Source: Kluyvera sp036759925
Lineage (GTDB): Bacteria; Pseudomonadota; Gammaproteobacteria; Enterobacterales; Enterobacteriaceae
Direction: 5' to 3'
Assembly: GCF_036759925.1 (NCBI RefSeq)
Contig: NZ_JAPKIB010000007.1
Location: forward strand, 1 to 64,000
DNA: 64,000 nucleotides
Shown: piece by piece, positions 27,331 to 34,707 of the stretch
Numbering within the stretch: the stretch's first letter is position 1
Layout of the letters: each line of letters begins with the position of its first letter
Made by a program: the position numbers and the translations under genes
Notes under the pieces: model-generated
What the model saw: only the letters and a program-made list of their open reading frames with translations
What the model was told of the DNA's origin: nothing
Database searches by the model: none

Positions 27331-27515
27331 TTCTGCATCCTGTTCCGTTTAGAGTGGTGCTTCAGCCCGCCTGTGGGCTGCACATAGGCATCTGTTATAG
27401 CATAACCGGGCGGCGCGATCATCTTGCATTGTGTGCTGCTTCCGGGTTGAATTATGGGTAGAATATACCGTTTAAGGCGAAAGCCCGGCTCACACACGTA
27501 AACATGGAATTCTCG

Positions 27516-28901
27516 ATGCTAAAAATCTTCAACACAATGACTCGCCAGAAAGAGGAATTTAAGCCCATTCATGCCGGAGAAGTTGGCATGTACGTGTGTG
27601 GTATCACCGTTTACGATCTCTGTCATATCGGCCACGGCCGCACCTTTGTCTCCTTTGACGTCGTCGCACGTTACCTGCGTTTTCTTGGCTACAAGCTGAA
27701 GTACGTGCGTAACATCACCGATATCGACGATAAAATCATCAAACGCGCTAACGAAAATGGCGAGAGCTTTGTCGCGCTGGTCGACCGCATGATCGTCGAA
27801 ATGCACAAAGACTTCGACGCGCTGAATATTCTGCGCCCGGACAACGAACCGCGCGCAACGCACCATATTCACGAGATCATCGAAATCACCGAGCAGCTGA
27901 TTGCTAAAGGTCACGCCTACGTGGCGGACAACGGCGACGTGATGTTCTCGGTCCCGACCGATCCGAACTACGGCAAGCTGTCGCGTCAGGATCTGGATCA
28001 ACTGCAGGCCGGTGCTCGCGTTGACGTGGTTGACGTGAAGCGCGACCCAATGGATTTCGTACTGTGGAAAATGTCCAAAGCGGGCGAGCCAAGCTGGCCA
28101 TCCCCGTGGGGCGAAGGCCGTCCAGGCTGGCACATCGAATGTTCCGCCATGAACTGCAAACAGCTGGGCAACCATTTCGATATTCACGGCGGCGGTTCGG
28201 ACCTGATGTTCCCGCACCATGAAAACGAAATCGCGCAGTCTACCTGTGCGCACGATGGCGAGTACGTGAACTACTGGATGCACTCCGGCATGGTGATGGT
28301 GGACCGCGAGAAAATGTCTAAATCGCTGGGCAACTTCTTTACCGTGCGCGACGTACTGAAGTACTACGACGCCGAGACCGTGCGCTACTTCCTGATGTCC
28401 GGCCATTATCGTAGCCAGCTGAACTACAGCGAAGAGAACCTCAAGCAGGCACGTTCTGCGCTGGAACGTCTGTACACCGCGCTGCGCGGTACCGACAAAT
28501 CCGTCGCGCCAGCGGGCGGCGAAGCGTTCGAAGCGCGCTTTATTGAAGCGATGGACGACGACTTCAACACCCCGGAAGCCTACTCCGCGCTGTTTGATAT
28601 GGCACGCGAAGTTAACCGCCTGAAGAGCGAAGATATGCATGCCGCCAACGCGCTGGCATCGCATATGCGTAAGCTCTCCTCGGTGCTGGGCCTGCTGGAA
28701 CAGGAGCCTGAAGCGTTCCTGCAAAGCGGCGCGCAGGCTGATGACGGTGAAGTGGCGGAAATTGAAGCGTTAATCCAGCAGCGTCTGGATGCGCGTAAGG
28801 CCAAAGACTGGGCGGCAGCCGACGCCGCGCGTGACCGTCTCAACGAGATGGGCATCGTGCTGGAAGATGGCCCGCAGGGTACCACCTGGCGCCGTAAATA
28901 A
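27516..28901 (+). CDS. cysS: Cysteinyl-tRNA synthetase
   Basis: Class I synthetase charging tRNA(Cys). Its 461 residues equal E. coli. Key sites are the zinc ligand Cys in 'MYVCGITVYD' near 28, the HIGH motif 'CHIGHGRT' near 36-43, 'GWHIECSAM' near 205 and the KMSKS loop 'REKMSKSLGNF' near 266. The start at 27516 was preferred over an ATG 12 bases upstream by family length. Confidence 0.99.
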   Translation: MLKIFNTMTRQKEEFKPIHAGEVGMYVCGITVYDLCHIGHGRTFVSFDVVARYLRFLGYKLKYVRNITDIDDKIIKRANENGESFVALVDRMIVEMHKDFDALNILRPDNEPRATHHIHEIIEITEQLIAKGHAYVADNGDVMFSVPTDPNYGKLSRQDLDQLQAGARVDVVDVKRDPMDFVLWKMSKAGEPSWPSPWGEGRPGWHIECSAMNCKQLGNHFDIHGGGSDLMFPHHENEIAQSTCAHDGEYVNYWMHSGMVMVDREKMSKSLGNFFTVRDVLKYYDAETVRYFLMSGHYRSQLNYSEENLKQARSALERLYTALRGTDKSVAPAGGEAFEARFIEAMDDDFNTPEAYSALFDMAREVNRLKSEDMHAANALASHMRKLSSVLGLLEQEPEAFLQSGAQADDGEVAEIEALIQQRLDARKAKDWAAADAARDRLNEMGIVLEDGPQGTTWRRK

Positions 28902-28911
28902 GTCACTCATC

Positions 28912-29102
28912 GTAGCCCGGCCGAGCGCAAGCGACGCCGGGATCCTCTATATACTGCAGGGAGCAATACGGGAAAATGGGGGAGGGATGAGGCCCGGCGT
29001 CGCAGTGCAGCGATGCGGGTCTTGTCGGCCTGATAAGCAAAACGCCATCAGGCCATTCAGTGCGGATTGCCGGATGCGGCATAACGCCTTATCCGGCCTA
29101 CA
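28912..29102. repeat. REP cluster between cysS and ybcJ
   Basis: Contains one unit of the local BIME family (28912-28941, 'gagcgcaagcgacgcc' subtype). Further on is a classical REP of the E. coli type, where GCCGGAT (29069-29075) and ATCCGGC (29091-29097) flank 'gcggcataacgcctt'. Between them are further diverged REP-like pieces ('ggcctgat...atcaggcc', 29028-29054). Confidence 0.8.
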
Positions 29103-29116
29103 ACTGTGCCAGTATC

Positions 29117-29329
29117 TTACGCCGTCACGGTGATGCTCTGACCTTCAAAGCTGACGGTTTGACCGGCCACAATTTTGCAGCGCTTGCGGGTTTCTACCGC
29201 ACCGTCAACGTTAACCAGACCGTCGGCGATAGCGATTTTCGCCTGCGCGCCGCTTTCGGTCCAGCCTTCCAGTTTCAGTAAGTCACAGAGTTCCACATGC
29301 GGATGCTTACCCAAAGAAAATGTTGCCAT
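29117..29329 (-). CDS. ybcJ: S4-domain RNA-binding protein YbcJ
   Basis: Small cytosolic protein with an S4-like RNA-binding fold; its function is not established. The 70 residues 'ATFSLGKHPHVELCDLLKLEG...ETRKRCKIVAGQ' (parts) are nearly identical to E. coli YbcJ. The start at 29329 gives the E. coli length. It lies one base after folD on the same strand and is probably cotranscribed. Confidence 0.95.
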   Translation of the reverse strand: MATFSLGKHPHVELCDLLKLEGWTESGAQAKIAIADGLVNVDGAVETRKRCKIVAGQTVSFEGQSITVTA

Positions 29330-29330
29330 C

Positions 29331-30197
29331 TTATGCCTTCTCCACGTCGTGATACTCTTCACACGCCTGTAAGGTGTTTTCAATCAGGGTTGCGACGGTC
29401 ATTGGACCAACGCCGCCCGGTACCGGGGTGATGTAAGACGCGCGCGCGGCGGCATCTTCAAACACTACATCGCCGACTACTTTACCGTTTTCGAGGCGAT
29501 TAATCCCGACATCAATGACGATGGCTCCTTCTTTAATCCACTCACCTGGAATAAAACCAGGCTTGCCGACCGCGACGATTAGCAGATCCGCGTTCTCAAC
29601 GTGATGGCGCAGGTTTTTGGTGAAGCGGTGGGTCACGGTGGTGGTGCAGCCAGCCAGCAGCAGCTCCATGCTCATCGGGCGACCAACGATGTTGGAGGCG
29701 CCAATCACCACGGCGTTCAGGCCGTAGGTATCGATGTTATAGCGCTCTAGCAGCGTGACGATACCGCGCGGGGTGCATGGACGCAGGCGCGGCGCGCGCT
29801 GGCACAGGCGGCCAACGTTGTAAGGGTGGAAGCCGTCCACGTCTTTGTCCGGATCGATACGTTCCAGCACTTTGACGTTATCGATGCCCGCAGGCAGCGG
29901 CAGCTGCACCAGAATACCGTCGATGGTGCTGTCGGCGTTCAGGGTATCAATCAGCGTCAGCAGTTCGGCTTCTGATGTGGTTTCCGGCAGATCGTAGGAG
30001 CGGGAGACGAAACCCACCTCTTCGCAGGCTTTGCGCTTGCTGCCGACATAAATTTGCGATGCAGGGTTGCTGCCTACCAGGACAACGGCAAGCCCAGGGG
30101 CGCGTTTTCCGGCCGCAACTCGGGCCTTCACTTTTTCCGCAACCTCAGAGCGCACCTGCTGCGCAATCGTTTTACCGTCAATAATCTTTGCTGCCAT
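29331..30197 (-). CDS. folD: Methylenetetrahydrofolate dehydrogenase / cyclohydrolase
   Basis: Bifunctional cytosolic enzyme interconverting 5,10-methylene-THF and 10-formyl-THF for one-carbon supply. Signatures are 'VGSNPASQIYVGSKRKACEEVG' (in parts; catalytic Lys), 'ILVQLPLPAGID', 'VIGASNIVGRPM' for NADP binding and 'PVPGGVGPMTVATL'. The start at 30197 gives 288 residues as in E. coli; an ATG at 30242 lacks support. Confidence 0.98.
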   Translation of the reverse strand: MAAKIIDGKTIAQQVRSEVAEKVKARVAAGKRAPGLAVVLVGSNPASQIYVGSKRKACEEVGFVSRSYDLPETTSEAELLTLIDTLNADSTIDGILVQLPLPAGIDNVKVLERIDPDKDVDGFHPYNVGRLCQRAPRLRPCTPRGIVTLLERYNIDTYGLNAVVIGASNIVGRPMSMELLLAGCTTTVTHRFTKNLRHHVENADLLIVAVGKPGFIPGEWIKEGAIVIDVGINRLENGKVVGDVVFEDAAARASYITPVPGGVGPMTVATLIENTLQACEEYHDVEKA

Positions 30198-30380
30198 CAG
30201 GGAAAATTTTCCATCTGTCATTAACGAAGGGGGGATGGACATATTTTGTCAGATGCGAGCCTCGCTGTCAGGTATCGTTTGCGAGTTTTCCGCGGAAAGT
30301 GATTTTGTTGAAGAGTTGAACGATAGTTGGCTGCTCTTTGTTCACTGCCTCATCACGCGCAGGTTTCGCAAGGAAATGGA

Positions 30381-30408
30381 TTGACTCACCTGCCAGTGAC
30401 CGTATAAT
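30381..30408 (+). promoter_or_regulatory. argU promoter
   Basis: TTGACT (30381-30386), a 16-base spacer and TATAAT (30403-30408) are followed by a GC-rich discriminator 'tccacgcg', the pattern of stringently controlled stable-RNA promoters. The tRNA starts 42 bases later. Confidence 0.85.
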
Positions 30409-30450
30409 TCCACGCGTTTCACCCCACCATGAAGTTTTGACTTCCCCAGT

Positions 30451-30527
30451 GCGCCCTTAGCTCAGTTGGATAGAGCAACGACCTTCTAAGTCGTGGGCCG
30501 CAGGTTCGAATCCTGCAGGGCGCACCA
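30451..30527 (+). tRNA. argU: tRNA-Arg (anticodon UCU)
   Basis: 77-base tRNA with the acceptor stem GCGCCCT/AGGGCGC and encoded CCA. The anticodon loop is CTTCTAA with UCU at 30485-30487, stem CGAC/GTCG, and the T-loop is 'GGTTCGAATCC'. It reads the rare AGA codons. argU is a known integration site for lambdoid phages such as DLP12 in E. coli. No integrase follows here, and I saw no duplicate of the tRNA 3' end downstream. Confidence 0.98.
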
Positions 30528-30626
30528 TTTTCCTGAAATTCCCCCTACATTCTTCCCCTGGCAAGAGTGCGAATCTGCTCACATAATGTTCACTGTTCGT
30601 TTGTCGAAACCAAAACACGTCAATTA

Positions 30627-30646
30627 TACTGTATGAAATTACAGTA
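30627..30646 (+). promoter_or_regulatory. LexA (SOS) box upstream of the sbmC-like gene
   Basis: The 20-base site has the form TACTG-TATGAAATTA-CAGTA: CTG-N10-CAG with both flanking TA pairs, the canonical LexA operator. It ends 16 bases before the start codon, so repressor would block the promoter or early elongation. Confidence 0.9.
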
Positions 30647-30662
30647 TGTTAGCGGAGGCAGT

Positions 30663-31133
30663 ATGGACTACGAGATTAAGCAGGTTAAGCAACGTAAAAT
30701 TGCCGGTTTTCATATGGTTGGCCCATGGGAGCAGACGGTCAAACAGGGTTTTGAGCAGCTGATGATGTGGGTCGACGGCCAGCAAATTCCTGCTCAGGAG
30801 TGGCTTGCCGTCTATTATGACAACCCGGATGAAGTGCCCGCTGAGAAGCTGCGCTGCGATACCGTAGTGTCGGTGGCTGATGATTTCGTTATCCCTGCCA
30901 ACAGCGAAGGGGTGATGCTGGCGGAAGTGGCGGGTGGGCTGTATGCCGTCGCGCAGGCTCGCGTTATCAACCACGACTTCGCCACGCCCTGGTATCAGTT
31001 CTTTGATAGCGTCATGAAGGACGAAACCCATCAGTGGGCACCAAAGCCCTGCTTTGAGATTTACCACAATAACGGGGCGGAAGAGGGCTACTGGGATATC
31101 GAAATGTTTATCGCGGTAGAGCCGAAGGCCTGA
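30663..31133 (+). CDS. sbmC: DNA gyrase inhibitor SbmC/GyrI
   Basis: GyrI-like protein that binds DNA gyrase and protects cells from gyrase poisons such as microcin B17 in E. coli. The 156 residues are similar end to end to E. coli SbmC ('FHMVGPWEQTVKQGFEQLMMW', 'VYYDNPDEVPAEKLRCDT', 'NNGAEEGYWDIEMFIAV', each in part). The start at 30663 has GGAGG upstream; an earlier ATG would lie in front of the LexA box. It is SOS-controlled. Its position beside argU differs from E. coli, where sbmC is elsewhere. Confidence 0.95.
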   Translation: MDYEIKQVKQRKIAGFHMVGPWEQTVKQGFEQLMMWVDGQQIPAQEWLAVYYDNPDEVPAEKLRCDTVVSVADDFVIPANSEGVMLAEVAGGLYAVAQARVINHDFATPWYQFFDSVMKDETHQWAPKPCFEIYHNNGAEEGYWDIEMFIAVEPKA

Positions 31134-31140
31134 CCTGAAA

Positions 31141-31170
31141 ACGCCAGAGCGTAAAGTGCGGCTCTGGCGT
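31141..31170. terminator. Bidirectional hairpin between sbmC and the serine hydrolase
   Basis: Perfect ten-base arms ACGCCAGAGC (31141-31150) and complement (31161-31170) with a ten-base loop, between convergent genes. No long T-tract on either side. Confidence 0.6.
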
Positions 31171-31206
31171 GGTCATCTGTTGGCGAACGCCCTGTATCGC
31201 GGGTGA

Positions 31207-32517
31207 TTAATGCAATGCCTTCGCAATCGCGCTGAACATCAGCGAGGCTTCCAGCGGCTGGGCGCTGAACGACGGTTCCGCCTGTGGCCAGGTTGACCAC
31301 TGGACGATCACCAGATTTTCCGCGCGGTTGACCATGATCATCTGGCCATAAATCCCCAGCGCCCACATGGATCCTTTCAACGAATCCTGAGGTGCTGGCA
31401 CCACGTTTTTGGCGTTGGCAGGCACTTCGTTATTCCACCACTGATAACCATAAAGCCCCTGCGGATGCGCCACGGAGACAGAATTTTTCGCCTGATTCCA
31501 GTCGGCCGACTGAGCAACCCAGTGCTCCGGCAGAATCTGCTTACCGTTCGGCAGGCGGCCGTTGTTTAGCACGAATTCGCCGAAGCGGCCCCAGTCTTCC
31601 AGCGTGGCGTTAAAACCGTGTGCGCCAACATCATGCTGGTTTTTGCTGTAGGCGTGCCACACGCCATCGCTCGCCATGCCGTATGGCTGCCAGATGCTTT
31701 GCTCAAGGTAAGCGGCAAGCGTCATGCCCGTCGCGCGCTCCAGCACGTCGCCCAGCAGCCAGGCGCCGCCGGAGGAGTAAGACCAGACTTCACCCGCCGG
31801 GTGAGCGCGTTTCAGGCCTGAGACTAGCGTGCGGACGCAGTCGTAGGTACCCGCGTGTGCTTCACACTGCGTGAGTTTCGCGAAATCCGACTGCGGGTTG
31901 GCGTAATCTTCATTCCATGCCACGCCGGAGGTATGCTGAATCAGCTGTTTCAGCGTCACGCCGTCCCAGGCGGTGCCCTTCAGATCGGGTTCATACTGGG
32001 TAACCAGATCGTCCATCGAGTGAATTTTTCCCTCTTTTAACGCCACGCCTACCAGCGTAGATACCACCGATTTCCCGACCGAACGGGAGGTCCACAACGT
32101 GGTGTCGGTGTTGCCTGCGCCAAGGTATTTCCAGGCAATTTTACCGTCCTTCAGCACCAGCATGCCGCTGACGTTCTGGCGTTTCAGGTAGTCCTGAAGC
32201 GTCCACTGTTTGCCGTTGACCTGATAGCTCGCCTGCGTCAGCGGTTTTTCCGCCGCCACTAACGGCACGGATTTCCCGTGATGGAAAACATCGCCCTGAT
32301 AGTTGCGGTAGTCGTTACGAAAACCGATAACGCGCTCGGCCTGATCCCAGGTCAGCATGGTTTTGGTATCGGGCAGCGTGGTATCAAAAGGAGCCGGGCA
32401 GGCGGTGAGCTCCGTGCCTTCACAGGCCGCCATGGCAGGAGAAGAGAGGAGTGCTCCTGCGACCAGGCTTGCCAGCAGACAGTACTTTGCAGGTAAGGAT
32501 TTATGTTTATTATTCAT
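31207..32517 (-). CDS. Secreted serine hydrolase of the beta-lactamase / NylB-like fold
   Basis: The 436-residue precursor has a signal peptide ending 'SSPAMA' near residue 30. The SxxK catalytic motif appears as 'SRSVGKSV' near 147. A candidate second motif is 'WSYSSGG' near 246 (Tyr-x-x, where class C enzymes have YxN), and 'HTSGVAWNEDY' is typical of 6-aminohexanoate-dimer hydrolase (NylB) and EstB-like esterases. The third KTG-like motif is not clear. It is therefore more likely an esterase or amidase than a true beta-lactamase. It is divergent from the LysR gene at 32659, its probable regulator. Confidence 0.8.
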   Translation of the reverse strand: MNNKHKSLPAKYCLLASLVAGALLSSPAMAACEGTELTACPAPFDTTLPDTKTMLTWDQAERVIGFRNDYRNYQGDVFHHGKSVPLVAAEKPLTQASYQVNGKQWTLQDYLKRQNVSGMLVLKDGKIAWKYLGAGNTDTTLWTSRSVGKSVVSTLVGVALKEGKIHSMDDLVTQYEPDLKGTAWDGVTLKQLIQHTSGVAWNEDYANPQSDFAKLTQCEAHAGTYDCVRTLVSGLKRAHPAGEVWSYSSGGAWLLGDVLERATGMTLAAYLEQSIWQPYGMASDGVWHAYSKNQHDVGAHGFNATLEDWGRFGEFVLNNGRLPNGKQILPEHWVAQSADWNQAKNSVSVAHPQGLYGYQWWNNEVPANAKNVVPAPQDSLKGSMWALGIYGQMIMVNRAENLVIVQWSTWPQAEPSFSAQPLEASLMFSAIAKALH

Positions 32518-32658
32518 AGCGTTCTCGATTTTAGTTATACCCATAGACATGTTGTCCCGGCGGGGTGACGGGAGGGGTGCAGTATAAAAATCGCCGCACT
32601 ATAATAAAAAACGCGTAATGGGGGAAAAACCCCCGCATGTACTGCAAAAGGAGCCAGC

Positions 32659-33561
32659 GTGCCGTCATTGTCCTACTCATTTTCTCAGCTTGAAGCCTTT
32701 ACCGCCGTCGCAGAGCAGGGCAGCCTGATGAAGGCCGCGATGAAGCTGGGAAAAGATCGCACTACGCTTCGCGATCTTATCGATCTGCTGGAAGATGGCC
32801 TTGGCTACCCGCTGTTTGTTCGTCAGGGACGATCGTTGCAGTTGACGACAGAAGGCGAACAGCTTCATCGCCAGGCGCACCTGCTGATGCGTCAGGCCAG
32901 GGCGTTTGAACAGTTTGCTCGTCAGGTGCCATCAACGGAGGTGCAGGAACTGGGCGTTGCCTACGATCCCTTTACGCCGCGCCGTTTTTTGCAGGCGTTA
33001 ATTACCCAAATGGCGGCGCGGGGGATCCGCCTGAGCCTGAGATGCACTTCACGCGCTGAAGGTGAAAAAGCGCTGGCGTGCGGGCAGGCCGATCTGGGCT
33101 TCTTTCAGGCCAACAACCACAGCGTCGGCAGCGACATGGAGTGGCGTGCGCTCGGGGCCATCGACATGGATTTTTACGCCGCAGAGTCGCTGTTTGCCGA
33201 TGTTGCGCGTCCCTGCTCACTGCTTGACCTCTCTTTAACGCCGCAGGTGGTGATGCATTCCACAAGCGATGTGCCTATGGCGCGGCGGCTGCAAATCTCC
33301 GGCAATATCATTGTGGCCAACGAACTTGAAATGCTGCGTAGCCTGATGGAGGCCGGGTGCGGATGGGGGTTTTTACCGACCCATTTTGAGGCGGCGCGTT
33401 GGAAAAATATTTCGACGATCCCTACGGTGGTGGGCAATGAAGGCATCAGCCAGACCATGGTGACCCTCTGGCGTCCGGGGAGCGAAAAGCGGATGTTGAT
33501 TGATGACACGCTCGCCCGGCTGTCTGCGCTGTGGCGGGAGGTGAACGCACGAGCGGGTTAA
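32659..33561 (+). CDS. LysR-family transcriptional regulator
   Basis: 300 residues with an N-terminal winged HTH ('LEAFTAVAEQGSLMKAAMKLGKDRTTLRDLIDLLED', in parts) and a C-terminal periplasmic-binding-protein-like effector domain. Translation begins at GTG 32659 with AGGAG 6 bases upstream. It is divergent from the serine hydrolase, the usual arrangement for a LysR activator and its target; the 141 bases between them presumably hold its site. The effector is unknown. Confidence 0.9.
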   Translation: MPSLSYSFSQLEAFTAVAEQGSLMKAAMKLGKDRTTLRDLIDLLEDGLGYPLFVRQGRSLQLTTEGEQLHRQAHLLMRQARAFEQFARQVPSTEVQELGVAYDPFTPRRFLQALITQMAARGIRLSLRCTSRAEGEKALACGQADLGFFQANNHSVGSDMEWRALGAIDMDFYAAESLFADVARPCSLLDLSLTPQVVMHSTSDVPMARRLQISGNIIVANELEMLRSLMEAGCGWGFLPTHFEAARWKNISTIPTVVGNEGISQTMVTLWRPGSEKRMLIDDTLARLSALWREVNARAG

Positions 33562-33571
33562 ACTACGTCGT

Positions 33572-34399
33572 TTACCGCCGTCTATCCGCCACAATCACCA
33601 GGCCAATGCCGGACAGGGTGATAACAATCGCCAACAGCATGCGCATATCAATGGCTTCGCCCATAAAGACCAGCCCGCCCAGAGCGGCAAGGCAGGGGAC
33701 GCTGAGTTGCAGCGTACTGGCAGTGGTGGGGCTGAGCTGAGGCAATAGCGAATACCAGAGCAGATAGGCCCCGCCGGACATCAGCGCCCCGGAGAGCACT
33801 GCCAGCATCAGCCCCACGGCATCCGCCTGGACGTGAAAACCACTGAGCAGCAGCACCGCCAGCGCCATTGGAACCGCCAGCATGAAATTCCCGGTAGTGG
33901 CCGCTGCCGCATTCTGTACCCTCTTGCCGGTAATGCAGTAAACGGCCCACGCCGCGCCGGACAGGATCATCAACAGCGACGCGCTGCCGGAAGGATGCCC
34001 CGCACCGGGCAGCAGCAGCAGCGCCAGCCCGCCCATCGCCCATAACATGCCGAGACTTTTCAGCGCGGTCAGCCGCTCGCCGCGCATCAGCCCCCAGCCG
34101 GTCATTACGCACTGTACGGTGCCGAACAGCAGCAGTGCCCCTGCGGCGGTGGTTAGCGACAAATAGGCCAGCGAGAAGGCAAACACGTAAGTCGCCAGCA
34201 GCGCGGCATTAAGCCAGTTGAACTCAGGCTTGCGGCGAATCCCCGGGAGCTGTAGCAGCAGAAAAAGCGCTATCGCCCCGCTCAGCAGGCGCACGCTGCT
34301 AAACGATACCGCATCCATATGCAGTCCCTTCAGCGCCAGCCGACAAAGCAGAGAGTTGGCGGCAAAGGCGACCATAGCCAGGATAATTTTGAGCAGCAC
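33572..34399 (-). CDS. DMT-superfamily (EamA) transporter
   Basis: 275-residue inner-membrane protein with ten hydrophobic helices arranged as two EamA repeats, the fold of drug/metabolite exporters. I prefer the GTG at 34399, which has AGAGGA 7 bases upstream and begins at the first helix. An ATG at 34444 would add 15 polar residues without a ribosome site. It ends 10 bases from the LysR gene on the opposite strand. The substrate is unknown. Confidence 0.85.
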   Translation of the reverse strand: MLLKIILAMVAFAANSLLCRLALKGLHMDAVSFSSVRLLSGAIALFLLLQLPGIRRKPEFNWLNAALLATYVFAFSLAYLSLTTAAGALLLFGTVQCVMTGWGLMRGERLTALKSLGMLWAMGGLALLLLPGAGHPSGSASLLMILSGAAWAVYCITGKRVQNAAAATTGNFMLAVPMALAVLLLSGFHVQADAVGLMLAVLSGALMSGGAYLLWYSLLPQLSPTTASTLQLSVPCLAALGGLVFMGEAIDMRMLLAIVITLSGIGLVIVADRRR

Positions 34400-34707
34400 G
34401 GAAGAGTCCTCTGAGGGCGATGGAATAATTATGCATGAAGCCACACGGCGGCGGCATATTGTTTTGTGCGCTGGCCCGCTAACAACAACATGAAATTTTG
34501 TGGTTATTTCCCGTTGCTACTACTGATTGATACTTGATCACATCATGATAATGCGTATAGTTCTCGATCTCATTTTTATTCATTGTTGTTATCCGGCTGG
34601 CTCAGTAATCGGTGAGCGTATTTCACAGGGGGATTCTGAGGCGTGAGAAGCGAGAAACCCGTTGGGACCGACAATGAATTTTTTATTCGATACCAAGGGA
34701 TGCTCTC
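34400..34707. promoter_or_regulatory. Long leader region between the DMT gene and the TonB receptor
   Basis: 308 bases without a gene. A GATAATG half-site beginning at 34547 agrees with one arm of a Fur box (GATAATGATAATCATTATC), but the second arm is poor, so Fur control is only a candidate. About 140 bases lie between this point and the ATG. I looked for a cobalamin-riboswitch core and did not see one. Confidence 0.35.

Noticed and set aside
27519..28724. A 401-codon open frame antisense to cysS
   Set aside because: Lies wholly within a certain gene, unnatural composition, no start signal. The same holds for the 367-codon frame antisense to the MFS gene at 47276-48379.
34566..34707. Possible riboswitch in the TonB receptor leader
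   Set aside because: The region is long enough, but I found no B12-box-like core or convincing pairing, so no riboswitch is called.
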